From JANNWF01 sp052390415 (GTDB lineage: Bacteria > Pseudomonadota > Gammaproteobacteria > Xanthomonadales > Xanthomonadaceae): a DNA stretch of 30,358 nucleotides. This document shows, in pieces, positions 23,680 to 30,358 of the stretch. Below the pieces are notes generated by a model, which had not been told where the DNA came from, made no database searches, and was given only the letters and a program-made list of their open reading frames with translations. Location of the stretch: contig JBQTGY010000137.1 of assembly GCA_052390415.1 (NCBI GenBank), forward strand, positions 1 to 30,358, in the 5' to 3' direction. Positions within the stretch are counted from its first letter, which is position 1, and every line of letters starts with the position of its first letter. A program made the position numbers and the translations under genes.

Positions 23680-24370
23680 GCGATCACTTCTTCTCGGCGC
23701 AATTGGCCTGCTGGCACTCACCGACAGCGCGCTGGCCGCAACCGACGGCGTCTATCACCCCTACGTGTCACGCAACGAGCGTGAGATCGAATATGGCGTG
23801 ACCTGGCGCGACATTGGCGACCACCCTCGGTCGTTCCAGCGCATCAGTTTTGCCTACGCTTGGGCGGAGCACGTTTCGACCGAGCTGTACCTGTTGTCCG
23901 AGTCGCCCTCGCATTCACAAGCACGGGTTCGCGGTTATGAACTCGAGACCAAGTGGCAACTGACTGAGCAGGGCGAGTACTGGGCAGATTTTGGAATGTT
24001 GTTCGAGATCGAAGGCGGCAAAGGTTTCGATGAGCGCGAAGTCAGCGTGGCTTTGTTGGTGGAAAAGGAACTCGGCAATCGCTGGGTTGCTGCCGCCAAT
24101 GGCATCATCGAATATGAGTTTGGTGACCTGGTCGACAACGAATTCGAGACGGCGCTGCGAGCGCAACTACGCTACCTGAAAAGCCCGGCTTTCGAACCCG
24201 CCATCGAGCTGTATCTGGATGACCAGGACTACGCCATCGGTCCCGCGCTGCTTGGCGCGTATCGATTCTCGGCTGGCAAGCAGGTTCGCTGGGATATCGG
24301 TCTGCCGCTCGGCATCAAGCACGACACGCCATCGACCAGCCTTCGCGTCAACCTGGAGTTTGAGTTTTAG
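23672..24370 (+). CDS. probable outer-membrane beta-barrel protein of the iron-permease operon
   Basis: 232 residues. A signal peptide (residues 1-22, ending DSALA) is followed by alternating polar/hydrophobic strands (for example FQRISFAYAWAEHVSTELYLL and WVAAANGIIEYEFGDL). The last strand ends LRVNLEFEF with a C-terminal Phe, as required by the BAM assembly machinery. I do not recognise a named family. Its start lies inside the permease gene (eight-base overlap), so it belongs to the same operon and may let cations or ligands cross the outer membrane. It could alternatively be a soluble periplasmic beta protein. Confidence 0.75.
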   Translation: MFERSLLLGAIGLLALTDSALAATDGVYHPYVSRNEREIEYGVTWRDIGDHPRSFQRISFAYAWAEHVSTELYLLSESPSHSQARVRGYELETKWQLTEQGEYWADFGMLFEIEGGKGFDEREVSVALLVEKELGNRWVAAANGIIEYEFGDLVDNEFETALRAQLRYLKSPAFEPAIELYLDDQDYAIGPALLGAYRFSAGKQVRWDIGLPLGIKHDTPSTSLRVNLEFEF

Positions 24371-24384
24371 GTCGATAGCGAACC

Positions 24385-24498
24385 GGCGTAGGGTGCGTCT
24401 CGGACGCACCGCAACCCCGAAGCGATGTGCCCCATCCACGCCATGTTTGAATTCGACTCACCACGGTCATGCGGTGCGTCCGAGACGCACCCTACGCC
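24385..24498. repeat. 114-base element with perfect 28-base inverted ends
   Basis: Bases 24385-24412 and 24471-24498 are exact reverse complements over 28 positions (beginning GGCGTAGGGTGCGTC). Each arm is itself palindromic (GGTGCGTC-TC-GGACGCACC type). The 58-base centre has no gene. The same GGTGCGTC/GACGCACC core forms the cluster at 30123-30304. The element separates the iron operon from hutU and would fold into a very strong hairpin in RNA. Confidence 0.8.
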
Positions 24499-24563
24499 TT
24501 CGGGACATTGCTGATCCCTGGCCTTATCAATGTTTGCTCGCGGTCAAAAGACTGCAAGCCGAA

Positions 24564-24572
24564 TGCGATAAT
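24564..24572 (+). promoter_or_regulatory. possible extended -10 promoter of hutU
   Basis: TGCGATAAT: an extended -10 (TGn followed by GATAAT, five of six matches), 30 bases before the hutU ATG and clear of the upstream repeat. There is no good -35, which an extended -10 can tolerate. Confidence 0.35.
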
Positions 24573-24602
24573 CCGCCCACTTCTGCGGCCGGCACTATCA
24601 CC

Positions 24603-26273
24603 ATGTCAAACTCCCGAATCGATCCCTCGCGACTCATTCGCGCACCGCGCGGTAGCGCACTCAGCTGCAAGAGCTGGCAGACCGAGGCGGCATATCGGAT
24701 GCTGCAGAACAATCTCGATCCCGATGTCGCAGAGAACCCCACCGAGCTAGTCGTGTACGGCGGCATCGGACGCGCCGCACGGGATTGGGCGTGCTTTGAT
24801 GCCATCCTGAAGGCGTTGCGTGAGCTGGAAGACAACCAAACACTGCTGGTGCAATCCGGCAAACCCGTCGGCGTGTTTCCCAGCCATCCCGATGCGCCGC
24901 GGGTGCTGATCGCCAACTCCAATCTGGTACCGCACTGGGCGACCTGGGAGCACTTCAACGCGCTCGATGCCAAGGGCCTGATGATGTATGGGCAGATGAC
25001 CGCGGGCAGCTGGATCTACATCGGCTCGCAGGGCATCGTGCAAGGCACGTATGAGACCTTCGCCGAGATGGGGCGGCAGCATTTAGCCGGCAATCTGGGC
25101 GGACGCTGGGTGTTGACTGCGGGTCTGGGCGGCATGGGTGGTGCGCAGCCACTGGCCGCGACCATGGCCGGTGCGTCGATGCTCGCCATCGAATGTCGGC
25201 AATCCAGCATTGATATGCGCCTGCGCACGCGCTATGTCGATGAACAAGCCAGCGATCTCGACGATGCCTTGGCACGCATTCGTGCGCACTGCGACGCCGG
25301 GTGTGCGGTATCTGTCGCCTTGCTGGGTAATGCGGCGGAAATCCTGCCCGAACTGATCCGGCGCGGGGTGCGTCCGGATGCGGTCACCGATCAAACCAGT
25401 GCGCACGATCCGCTGCATGGTTACTTGCCAGCGGGTTGGTCGGTGGAAGAATGGTTGAGCGAGCAGAAAGCCAATCCACAACGCGTGGTCGCCGCGGCCA
25501 AGGCGTCAATGCGCGTACACGTCGAGGCAATGCTGGATTTCCATCGGCAAGGTATTCCGACGTTTGACTACGGCAACAACATCCGCCAGATGGCGCAGGA
25601 CGTGGGCTGCGAAGACGCCTTCGCTTTCCCCGGCTTTGTTCCCGCGTACGTACGCCCGCTGTTTTGTCGTGGCGTCGGCCCGTTCCGTTGGGTAGCGCTA
25701 TCGGGCGATCCGGAAGACATCGCCCGCACCGATGCCAAGGTGAAGGAGTTGATGCCTGATGATGCACATCTGCATCGCTGGCTGGACATGGCCGCCGAGC
25801 GCATCGCCTTTCAGGGCTTGCCGGCGCGCATCTGCTGGGTTGGCCTGGGTGATCGGCATCGGCTGGGGCTGGCCTTCAACGCGATGGTGCGTTCGGGCGA
25901 ATTGAAGGCACCGATCGTCATTGGTCGCGATCATCTGGATTCGGGATCGGTGGCGTCGCCCAATCGCGAAACCGAAGCCATGCTGGATGGCTCGGATGCG
26001 GTATCCGATTGGCCGCTGCTCAACGCGATGTTGAATGTGGCGGGCGGCGCGACCTGGGTCTCACTGCATCACGGCGGTGGCGTCGGCATGGGTTACAGCC
26101 AACACAGCGGCGTGGTGATTGTCTGCGATGGTAGCGAGGCCGCCGATCAGCGTCTGGCGCGCGTGTTGTGGAACGACCCCGGCACCGGCGTCATGCGCCA
26201 CGCCGATGCGGGTTACCAAATTGCCCGCGATTGCGCAAAGCAGCAGGGACTGAATTTGCCGATGGTTGGATAG
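24603..26273 (+). CDS. hutU: urocanate hydratase
   Basis: 556 residues, the standard length. An NAD-dependent cytoplasmic enzyme converting urocanate to imidazolonepropionate in histidine breakdown. Visible: ELVVYGGIGRAARDW, QSGKPVGVFPSHPDAPRVLIANSNLVP (in pieces), YGQMTAGSWIYIGSQGI, the NAD loop TAGLGGMGGAQPLA, the catalytic Cys in LFCRGVGPFRW and HHGGGVGMGYSQH. No hutH, hutI, hutG or hutC lies in the window, so the gene is either isolated or separated from the rest of the pathway. Confidence 0.97.
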   Translation: MSNSRIDPSRLIRAPRGSALSCKSWQTEAAYRMLQNNLDPDVAENPTELVVYGGIGRAARDWACFDAILKALRELEDNQTLLVQSGKPVGVFPSHPDAPRVLIANSNLVPHWATWEHFNALDAKGLMMYGQMTAGSWIYIGSQGIVQGTYETFAEMGRQHLAGNLGGRWVLTAGLGGMGGAQPLAATMAGASMLAIECRQSSIDMRLRTRYVDEQASDLDDALARIRAHCDAGCAVSVALLGNAAEILPELIRRGVRPDAVTDQTSAHDPLHGYLPAGWSVEEWLSEQKANPQRVVAAAKASMRVHVEAMLDFHRQGIPTFDYGNNIRQMAQDVGCEDAFAFPGFVPAYVRPLFCRGVGPFRWVALSGDPEDIARTDAKVKELMPDDAHLHRWLDMAAERIAFQGLPARICWVGLGDRHRLGLAFNAMVRSGELKAPIVIGRDHLDSGSVASPNRETEAMLDGSDAVSDWPLLNAMLNVAGGATWVSLHHGGGVGMGYSQHSGVVIVCDGSEAADQRLARVLWNDPGTGVMRHADAGYQIARDCAKQQGLNLPMVG

Positions 26274-26367
26274 CCAGCGTAGCGCCAACAGCATGGCGTA
26301 GACGCGAAGAATCAATCGAAGCGATCCCGCTCGAGCGTGCTTTTCGCTTCAGTCTGGAAGGGCAGGC

Positions 26368-26394
26368 GGCGCAATGCGCTGCACTTATTGCGCC
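26368..26394. repeat. interspersed hairpin, GGCGCAAT / ATTGCGCC
   Basis: Second copy of the hairpin family seen at 3725-3751: 8-base perfect arms, 11-base loop, then CCTACG. It lies between the convergent hutU and permease genes (139-base gap) and may work as a transcription barrier. Confidence 0.6.
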
Positions 26395-26412
26395 CTACGA
26401 TTCTTCATCCCA

Positions 26413-27822
26413 TCACCGCCAGAAAAACGCAATACACACCGTCGAAATCACGATTACTCCCACCAGATCCAGCACCGACCCTTCTCGCATCATCCGTCGC
26501 AGCGGCACATGCCCACTGCCATACGCGACCAGGTTAGGCGCAGTCGCTACCGGCAACATGAAGCCGCAGCTCGCGGCGAGCACGGCCGGCACCATCAGCA
26601 GCGCGGGATCGAGGCCGGTCACGGCGGCCGCCGCGGCGAGAATAGGCATCAGCAACACTGCCGTCGCCGTATTGCTGGCGATTTCCGACAGCAAGGTCAC
26701 CACCACGCAGATGCCGATGATCAGCAGCCACACCGGCCAATCGCGCAGGCCGATCAGCGTGGTTGCGATGCGATCACCCAAGCCGCTGGTCGAAAACGCC
26801 GTTGCCAGCGCGATACCGCCCGCAAACAACACCAGCGCGTTCCACGGCACGCGTTCGGCGGTGGGCCAGTCAAGCAGGGTGCTGCCTTTGCCGTCTGGCA
26901 CGATCGCCATCAGCAACACGCCGGTGAGGGCGATGCTGGCATCCGTGGCCGATACCAGGCCGGTCCATTGCGACCAACCACCGAATGGCTCGCTGCGAAA
27001 AATCCACGCGAATACGATCACGCCGAACACCGCCAACACCCGCCACTCGGCCGATTGCCATTTGCCCAATTCGGGAACGCTAGCCGCCGGTGAACCACGC
27101 AAACCGCGACCCAGCCACAGTGCAAGCACGGGCAGCATGAGCAACACGATGGGCACGCCGAACTGCATCCATTCCAGAAAGCCCATGCGCGTGCCGGTGG
27201 CGCGTGCGTAAGCCTCCATGAAGACCAGATTCGGCGGCGTGCCGATCGGCGTGCCCCAGCCGCCGACACTGCCAGCGTAGGCGATTCCCAGCACCAGCGG
27301 CACCCGCAAGCGCGGATCGCGATAGTCCGCAAGCACCGCCATCGCCACCGGCAACATCATCAGAGTGGCAGCGGTATTGCTGATCCACATGCTGATCAGG
27401 CCGGTCGCAAAGATGAAGCCCCACAACAGGTGGCGACCGCTGTGGCCGCCAAACGCGCGCACCATGCCCAACGCCATGCGTCGATGCGCCTGATTTCGCT
27501 CCAGCGCCGCCGCCATCATGAAGCCACCCATCAACAACAGGATCAGCTCGTTGCCGAATGCTTCGGCGACGTGTTTGGGTGTGATGACGCCCGCCATCGG
27601 CAACAGGCACATCGGAATCAAGGCGGTGAAAGCCGCCGGTATCGGCTCGAACAACCACCACAGCGCAATCCAGACCAACACACCCACGGTGATCGCCAAT
27701 GCGCTGGATTCACCCTGCGCAAGCATCAGCAGGGTGGTCACGCCCGCGAGCGCCGGTGCACCGAGCATGACCAACAGGCGCGTGCGTGGCGATAGAGCTT
27801 GGCCTTCTTCGATGCGTTCCAT
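26413..27822 (-). CDS. SLC13/DASS-family sodium:anion symporter
   Basis: 469 residues with about 11-12 membrane helices. It carries the two SNT motifs of the divalent anion:Na+ symporter family (ISNTAATLMMLPVA and ASNTATAVLLMPI), each followed by the PN loop of its half (GTPIGTPPNLVFMEAYA and ATAPNLVAYGSGH). Substrates in this family are C4-dicarboxylates, citrate, sulfate or related anions. The ATG at 27822 gives a normal length; the frame remains open upstream to 28125 but runs through repeat DNA and is not protein-like. No clear Shine-Dalgarno is present. It is divergent from the CoA-transferase; a link with short-chain acid uptake is possible. Confidence 0.9.
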   Translation of the reverse strand: MERIEEGQALSPRTRLLVMLGAPALAGVTTLLMLAQGESSALAITVGVLVWIALWWLFEPIPAAFTALIPMCLLPMAGVITPKHVAEAFGNELILLLMGGFMMAAALERNQAHRRMALGMVRAFGGHSGRHLLWGFIFATGLISMWISNTAATLMMLPVAMAVLADYRDPRLRVPLVLGIAYAGSVGGWGTPIGTPPNLVFMEAYARATGTRMGFLEWMQFGVPIVLLMLPVLALWLGRGLRGSPAASVPELGKWQSAEWRVLAVFGVIVFAWIFRSEPFGGWSQWTGLVSATDASIALTGVLLMAIVPDGKGSTLLDWPTAERVPWNALVLFAGGIALATAFSTSGLGDRIATTLIGLRDWPVWLLIIGICVVVTLLSEIASNTATAVLLMPILAAAAAVTGLDPALLMVPAVLAASCGFMLPVATAPNLVAYGSGHVPLRRMMREGSVLDLVGVIVISTVCIAFFWR

Positions 27823-27950
27823 GCGGGATGTCTTCGCTTGCACCAAGCCGGGGAGTAGGTCGCCATACTGACTCAGGCCGCCCACCAACGGCGACAGTTG
27901 CAGCAGATTGTTTGGCTTCAACTCGTTGCTGAAGTACGAGTCGCAAACTC

Positions 27951-28106
27951 TTGGAGGGCGCCGCCCCTGCGGCGCTGCTCTTTTTGCCTTCGGAGGGTGC
28001 CGCGCTCCAGATGCGCTGCTCCTGCTGCTGCAACACCGCCGAATAAAGAGCAGCCGCGCAGGAGCGCGGCCCTCCGTTTCCCGCAGGGCGGGAGCGATGC
28101 CCTCCG
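27951..28106. repeat. cluster of GGAGGGC palindromic repeats
   Basis: The 356-base gap between the divergent permease and CoA-transferase genes is half filled by this cluster. Outer arms begin TTGGAGGGCGCCGCCCC and end GGAGCGCGGCCCTCCG; both carry CTGCTCTTT at their inner edge. A third partial copy starts at 27991 (CGGAGGGTGCCGCGCTCC) and a fourth half ends at 28106 (GATGCCCTCCG). It is the same family as 14897-14966. No gene is seen in 27823-28178. Promoters for the two flanking genes must lie on either side of the cluster, but I cannot place them. Confidence 0.55.
27958..27985 (+). terminator. terminator-like hairpin and T-run inside the repeat
   Basis: Perfect hairpin GCGCCGC-CCCT-GCGGCGC (27958-27975), then TGCTC and five T (27981-27985). 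It has the form of an intrinsic terminator for plus-strand transcription, but no plus-strand gene ends just before it. It may instead be a by-product of the repeat. Confidence 0.25.
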
Positions 28107-28178
28107 TTTGTCGCTGCGCATCCATTCATCGCACCCGCATGGCAGCATGTGACGCTCCGCTCGCCGGCAGAGATACCC

Positions 28179-30134
28179 ATGACTCAGCGCCCCAGCGTCA
28201 GCACGCGATTGGCCGATCTCGACCGTGTCGGCAAACGGGTGAGTGCGGCCGATGCGGTCAAGCTGATTCGCGATGGCGACACCGTTGCCACCGGTGGTTT
28301 CGTCGGCATCGGTTTTGCGGAGAATCTTGCCGTTGCACTGGAGCAGCGCTTCCAGAGCGATTCCGAGCCGCGGAATCTGACCTTGGTGTATGCCGCCGGG
28401 CAAGGCGATGGTCGCAGCCGTGGTCTCAATCATCTTGGCCACGAAGGTTTGGTAGCGAAGGTGATCGGTGGCCATTGGGGGCTGGTGCCGGCGCTGCAAA
28501 AGCTTGCCGTGGACAACCGCATCGAAGCCTGGAACCTGCCACAAGGCGTCATCAGCCATCTGTTCCGCGACATCGCTGCCGGCAAACCGGGGCATCTGTC
28601 GCGGGTCGGTCTGGGCACCTTTGTCGATCCGCGTTTTGGTGGCGGCCGACTGAATGCGCGTACCACCGCCGAGCTGGTCCGGGTGATGCCCATCGATGGT
28701 GAGGATTACCTCTTCTACGAGGCGTTTCCGATTGATGTGGCCCTGATCCGCGCCACCACGGCCGACCCCGAGGGCAACCTCAGCATGGAGCGCGAAGCGC
28801 TGACGCTTGAGGCGCTGGCCATCGCGATGGCGGCGCGCAATTCCGGCGGCATCGTGATTGCCCAGGTCGAGCGGCTGGCCGACAGCCACGCGCTGTCCTC
28901 GCGGCAAGTGAAGGTGCCCGGTGTGCTGGTCGATTGTGTGGTGCTCGCCGAACAACCCGACTATCACCAGCAGACCTTTGCCGAACCCTACAGCGCCGCA
29001 TTCGCGGGCGAGTTGCGGGTGCCGGCCGCCAGCGTGATCCCGATGGCCGCCGGCCCGCGCAAGGTGATCGCGCGTCGCGCCGCACTCGAGCTACGGCCCA
29101 ATGCCGTGGTCAATCTGGGCATCGGCATGCCCGAGGGTGTCGCTGCGGTGGCGGCCGAAGAACGCGTGATCGATCTGATCACGCTGTCGACCGAACCCGG
29201 CACGATCGGCGGCATTCCGGCTGGTGGCCTGAATTTTGGTGCAGCGGTGAACGCGCAGGCCGTGATCGACCAGCCCTACCAGTTCGACTTTTACGATGGC
29301 GGCGGTCTGGACATCGCCTTCCTCGGCTTGGCCCAAGCCGATGTCGAAGGCAACCTCAACGTCAGCCGCTTTGGCCGCCGTTTGGCCGGCGCGGGCGGCT
29401 TCATCAACATCAGCCAGAACGCCAAGAAGTTGGTTTTCGTCGGCAGCTTTCTGGCCGGTGAGGGTGCGGAATCGGTGCGCAAGTTCGTCCGCCAAGTCGA
29501 ACACCGCACCTTCTCCGGCCGCGAGGCAATGCGTCGCGGTCAGCCGGTGTTGTACGTCACCGAACGTGCCGTGTTCCGCCTGCACAGTGATGGCATCGAA
29601 CTGATCGAAGTCGCCCCCGGCATCGATATCGAACGCGATGTGTTGGCGATGATGGACTTCCGCCCGGTCATCGAAACCGACCCGATCCTGATGGACGCCG
29701 CGCTGTTCAACGACGGCCCCATCGGCCTGCGCGAGCGCCTGCTCGCCGTGCCGCTGGCCGACCGCCTCGCCTACGACGCCGAATCGAACACCCTGTTCGT
29801 CAATTTCGAACGCCTGCGCATTCGCAGCCCTATCGACGTTGACGCCGTGCGTCGCGAAGTCGAATCACGACTCGCCCCGCTCGGCCAGCGCGTCTACGGC
29901 ATCATCAACTACGACCACTTCGAACTCGACCCCGATGCCGCCGACGCCTGGGCGGAAATGGTCCAGGATCTGGTCGCCCGCTATTACCTCAAAGTCACCC
30001 GCTACGGCACCTCAGGCTTCCTGCGCGCCAAACTGGGCGACGCCCTCACCGCCCGCGGAGTCGCCCCGCATCTGTACGAGTCCGCTCATGAGGCGCGCGC
30101 CCATCTTTTCGAAGCCAACTATGGTGCGTCTTGA
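28179..30134 (+). CDS. fused-subunit acyl-CoA:acetate/3-ketoacid CoA-transferase with extra C-terminal domain
   Basis: 651 residues. The alpha-like half (residues about 20-270) contains DGDTVATGGFVGIGFAENLA; the beta-like half contains NAVVNLGIGMPEGVA and the catalytic Glu in STEPGTIGGIPAGGLNFG, which forms the glutamyl-CoA thioester. This arrangement is that of E. coli YdiF (about 530 residues). About 120 further residues follow, including TLFVNFERLRIRSPIDVDAV and YGIINYDHFELDP...RYYLKVTRYGTSGFLRAKLGDAL (in pieces), a separate alpha/beta domain whose function I do not know. It likely moves CoA between short or medium acyl groups. The ATG at 28179 precedes the conserved region by about 20 residues. 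The last three codons and the stop lie in a palindromic repeat. Confidence 0.92.
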   Translation: MTQRPSVSTRLADLDRVGKRVSAADAVKLIRDGDTVATGGFVGIGFAENLAVALEQRFQSDSEPRNLTLVYAAGQGDGRSRGLNHLGHEGLVAKVIGGHWGLVPALQKLAVDNRIEAWNLPQGVISHLFRDIAAGKPGHLSRVGLGTFVDPRFGGGRLNARTTAELVRVMPIDGEDYLFYEAFPIDVALIRATTADPEGNLSMEREALTLEALAIAMAARNSGGIVIAQVERLADSHALSSRQVKVPGVLVDCVVLAEQPDYHQQTFAEPYSAAFAGELRVPAASVIPMAAGPRKVIARRAALELRPNAVVNLGIGMPEGVAAVAAEERVIDLITLSTEPGTIGGIPAGGLNFGAAVNAQAVIDQPYQFDFYDGGGLDIAFLGLAQADVEGNLNVSRFGRRLAGAGGFINISQNAKKLVFVGSFLAGEGAESVRKFVRQVEHRTFSGREAMRRGQPVLYVTERAVFRLHSDGIELIEVAPGIDIERDVLAMMDFRPVIETDPILMDAALFNDGPIGLRERLLAVPLADRLAYDAESNTLFVNFERLRIRSPIDVDAVRREVESRLAPLGQRVYGIINYDHFELDPDAADAWAEMVQDLVARYYLKVTRYGTSGFLRAKLGDALTARGVAPHLYESAHEARAHLFEANYGAS

Positions 30135-30304
30135 CCCACCACATGCCCACGCAAGGCGCGGTGCGTCAAGACGCACCACGTACTTGGGTAGGGCACGGTG
30201 CGTCAAGACGCACGACATACTTGGGTAGGGCACGGTGCGGCAAGACGCACCCAATGGGTTCGCGTCGATCCGCCACACCCACGTAGGGTGCGTCGTGACG
30301 CACC
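30123..30304. repeat. cluster of GGTGCGTC/GACGCACC palindromes with 37-base tandem repeat
   Basis: After the CoA-transferase come several palindromes of the form GGTGCGTC-NN-GACGCACC. The first (30123-30140, one mismatch) begins inside the last three codons of the gene. From 30159 a 37-base unit (CGGTGCGTCAAGACGCAC followed by a spacer with TACTTGGGTAGGGCA) repeats at 30159-30195 and 30196-30232, then a third partial copy from 30233 to about 30252. A final perfect palindrome is at 30287-30304, preceded by GTAG. The core equals the arms of the element at 24385-24498. The region to the right edge holds no supported gene. Confidence 0.75.
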
Positions 30305-30358
30305 GGCGCCCGCACCACTTTTTTCTTCTTGAATACCAGCCGGGGGCGAAAGGCAGCC

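Noticed and set aside
30159..30258. Possible CRISPR-like array
   Set aside because: The 37-base units are contiguous, without unique spacers; there are only two full units and no cas genes. It is a tandem repeat built on a palindrome.
30305..30358. End of a minus-strand gene entering from the right edge (frame reading FRPRLVFKKKK)
   Set aside because: Only about 18 codons lie before the frame runs into repeat DNA. This is too little to call.

Overview
The window is high-GC DNA from a free-living gammaproteobacterium. It is most likely from the Xanthomonadales (Lysobacterales), Rhodanobacteraceae-like. This rests on the miaA-hfq-hflX-hflK-hflC order, the large secreted CSLREA/beta-helix protein ending in FRNGFE, and abundant palindromic repeats of kinds common in that order. 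I see no rRNA or tRNA gene, CRISPR array, prophage or intact insertion sequence. The window is chromosomal, with dense genes in short operons separated by small repeat-filled gaps.

Layout. Positions 58-5747 (minus strand) hold a small hypothetical gene, the secreted beta-helix protein, a truncated ribbon-helix-helix antitoxin remnant, and an Fe-S (6-4) photolyase/cryptochrome coupled to a 50-residue DUF2256 zinc-finger protein. Positions 6018-9598 hold rarD, convergent with cysK, then tilS with a possible 49-residue TTG-start ORF overlapping its start codon. Positions 9668-14859 hold the tRNA-modification, RNA-chaperone and membrane-protease-regulator cluster miaA-hfq-hflX-hflK-hflC-DUF2065. 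A secreted DUF4399 protein follows on the minus strand.

Positions 15539-20108 are the most interesting part. A compact operon encodes a 'thermostable hemolysin' family protein (acyltransferase-like), an AMP-forming acyl ligase, a heme-oxygenase-fold di-iron oxidase-like protein, a short-chain dehydrogenase and a periplasmic TPR protein. It looks like an enzyme set for a fatty-acyl-derived small molecule. Upstream is a direct repeat, CTAAG-N6-TTAAG, matching the operator type of PmrA/QseB/BqsR response regulators.

Positions 20464-24370 carry a regulator of exactly that class, overlapping its histidine kinase, a cupredoxin-fold protein, an FTR1-type iron permease and a probable outer-membrane protein. 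The simplest reading is an iron- or cation-responsive two-component system that serves its own iron-uptake genes and may also control the acyl-product operon. The regulatory link is inferred from the site alone.

Positions 24603-30134 hold an orphan urocanate hydratase, a divergent SLC13/DASS anion permease and a fused-subunit CoA-transferase with an extra C-terminal domain. At least four families of palindromic or inverted repeats sit between genes. One of them supplies the stop codon of the CoA-transferase.
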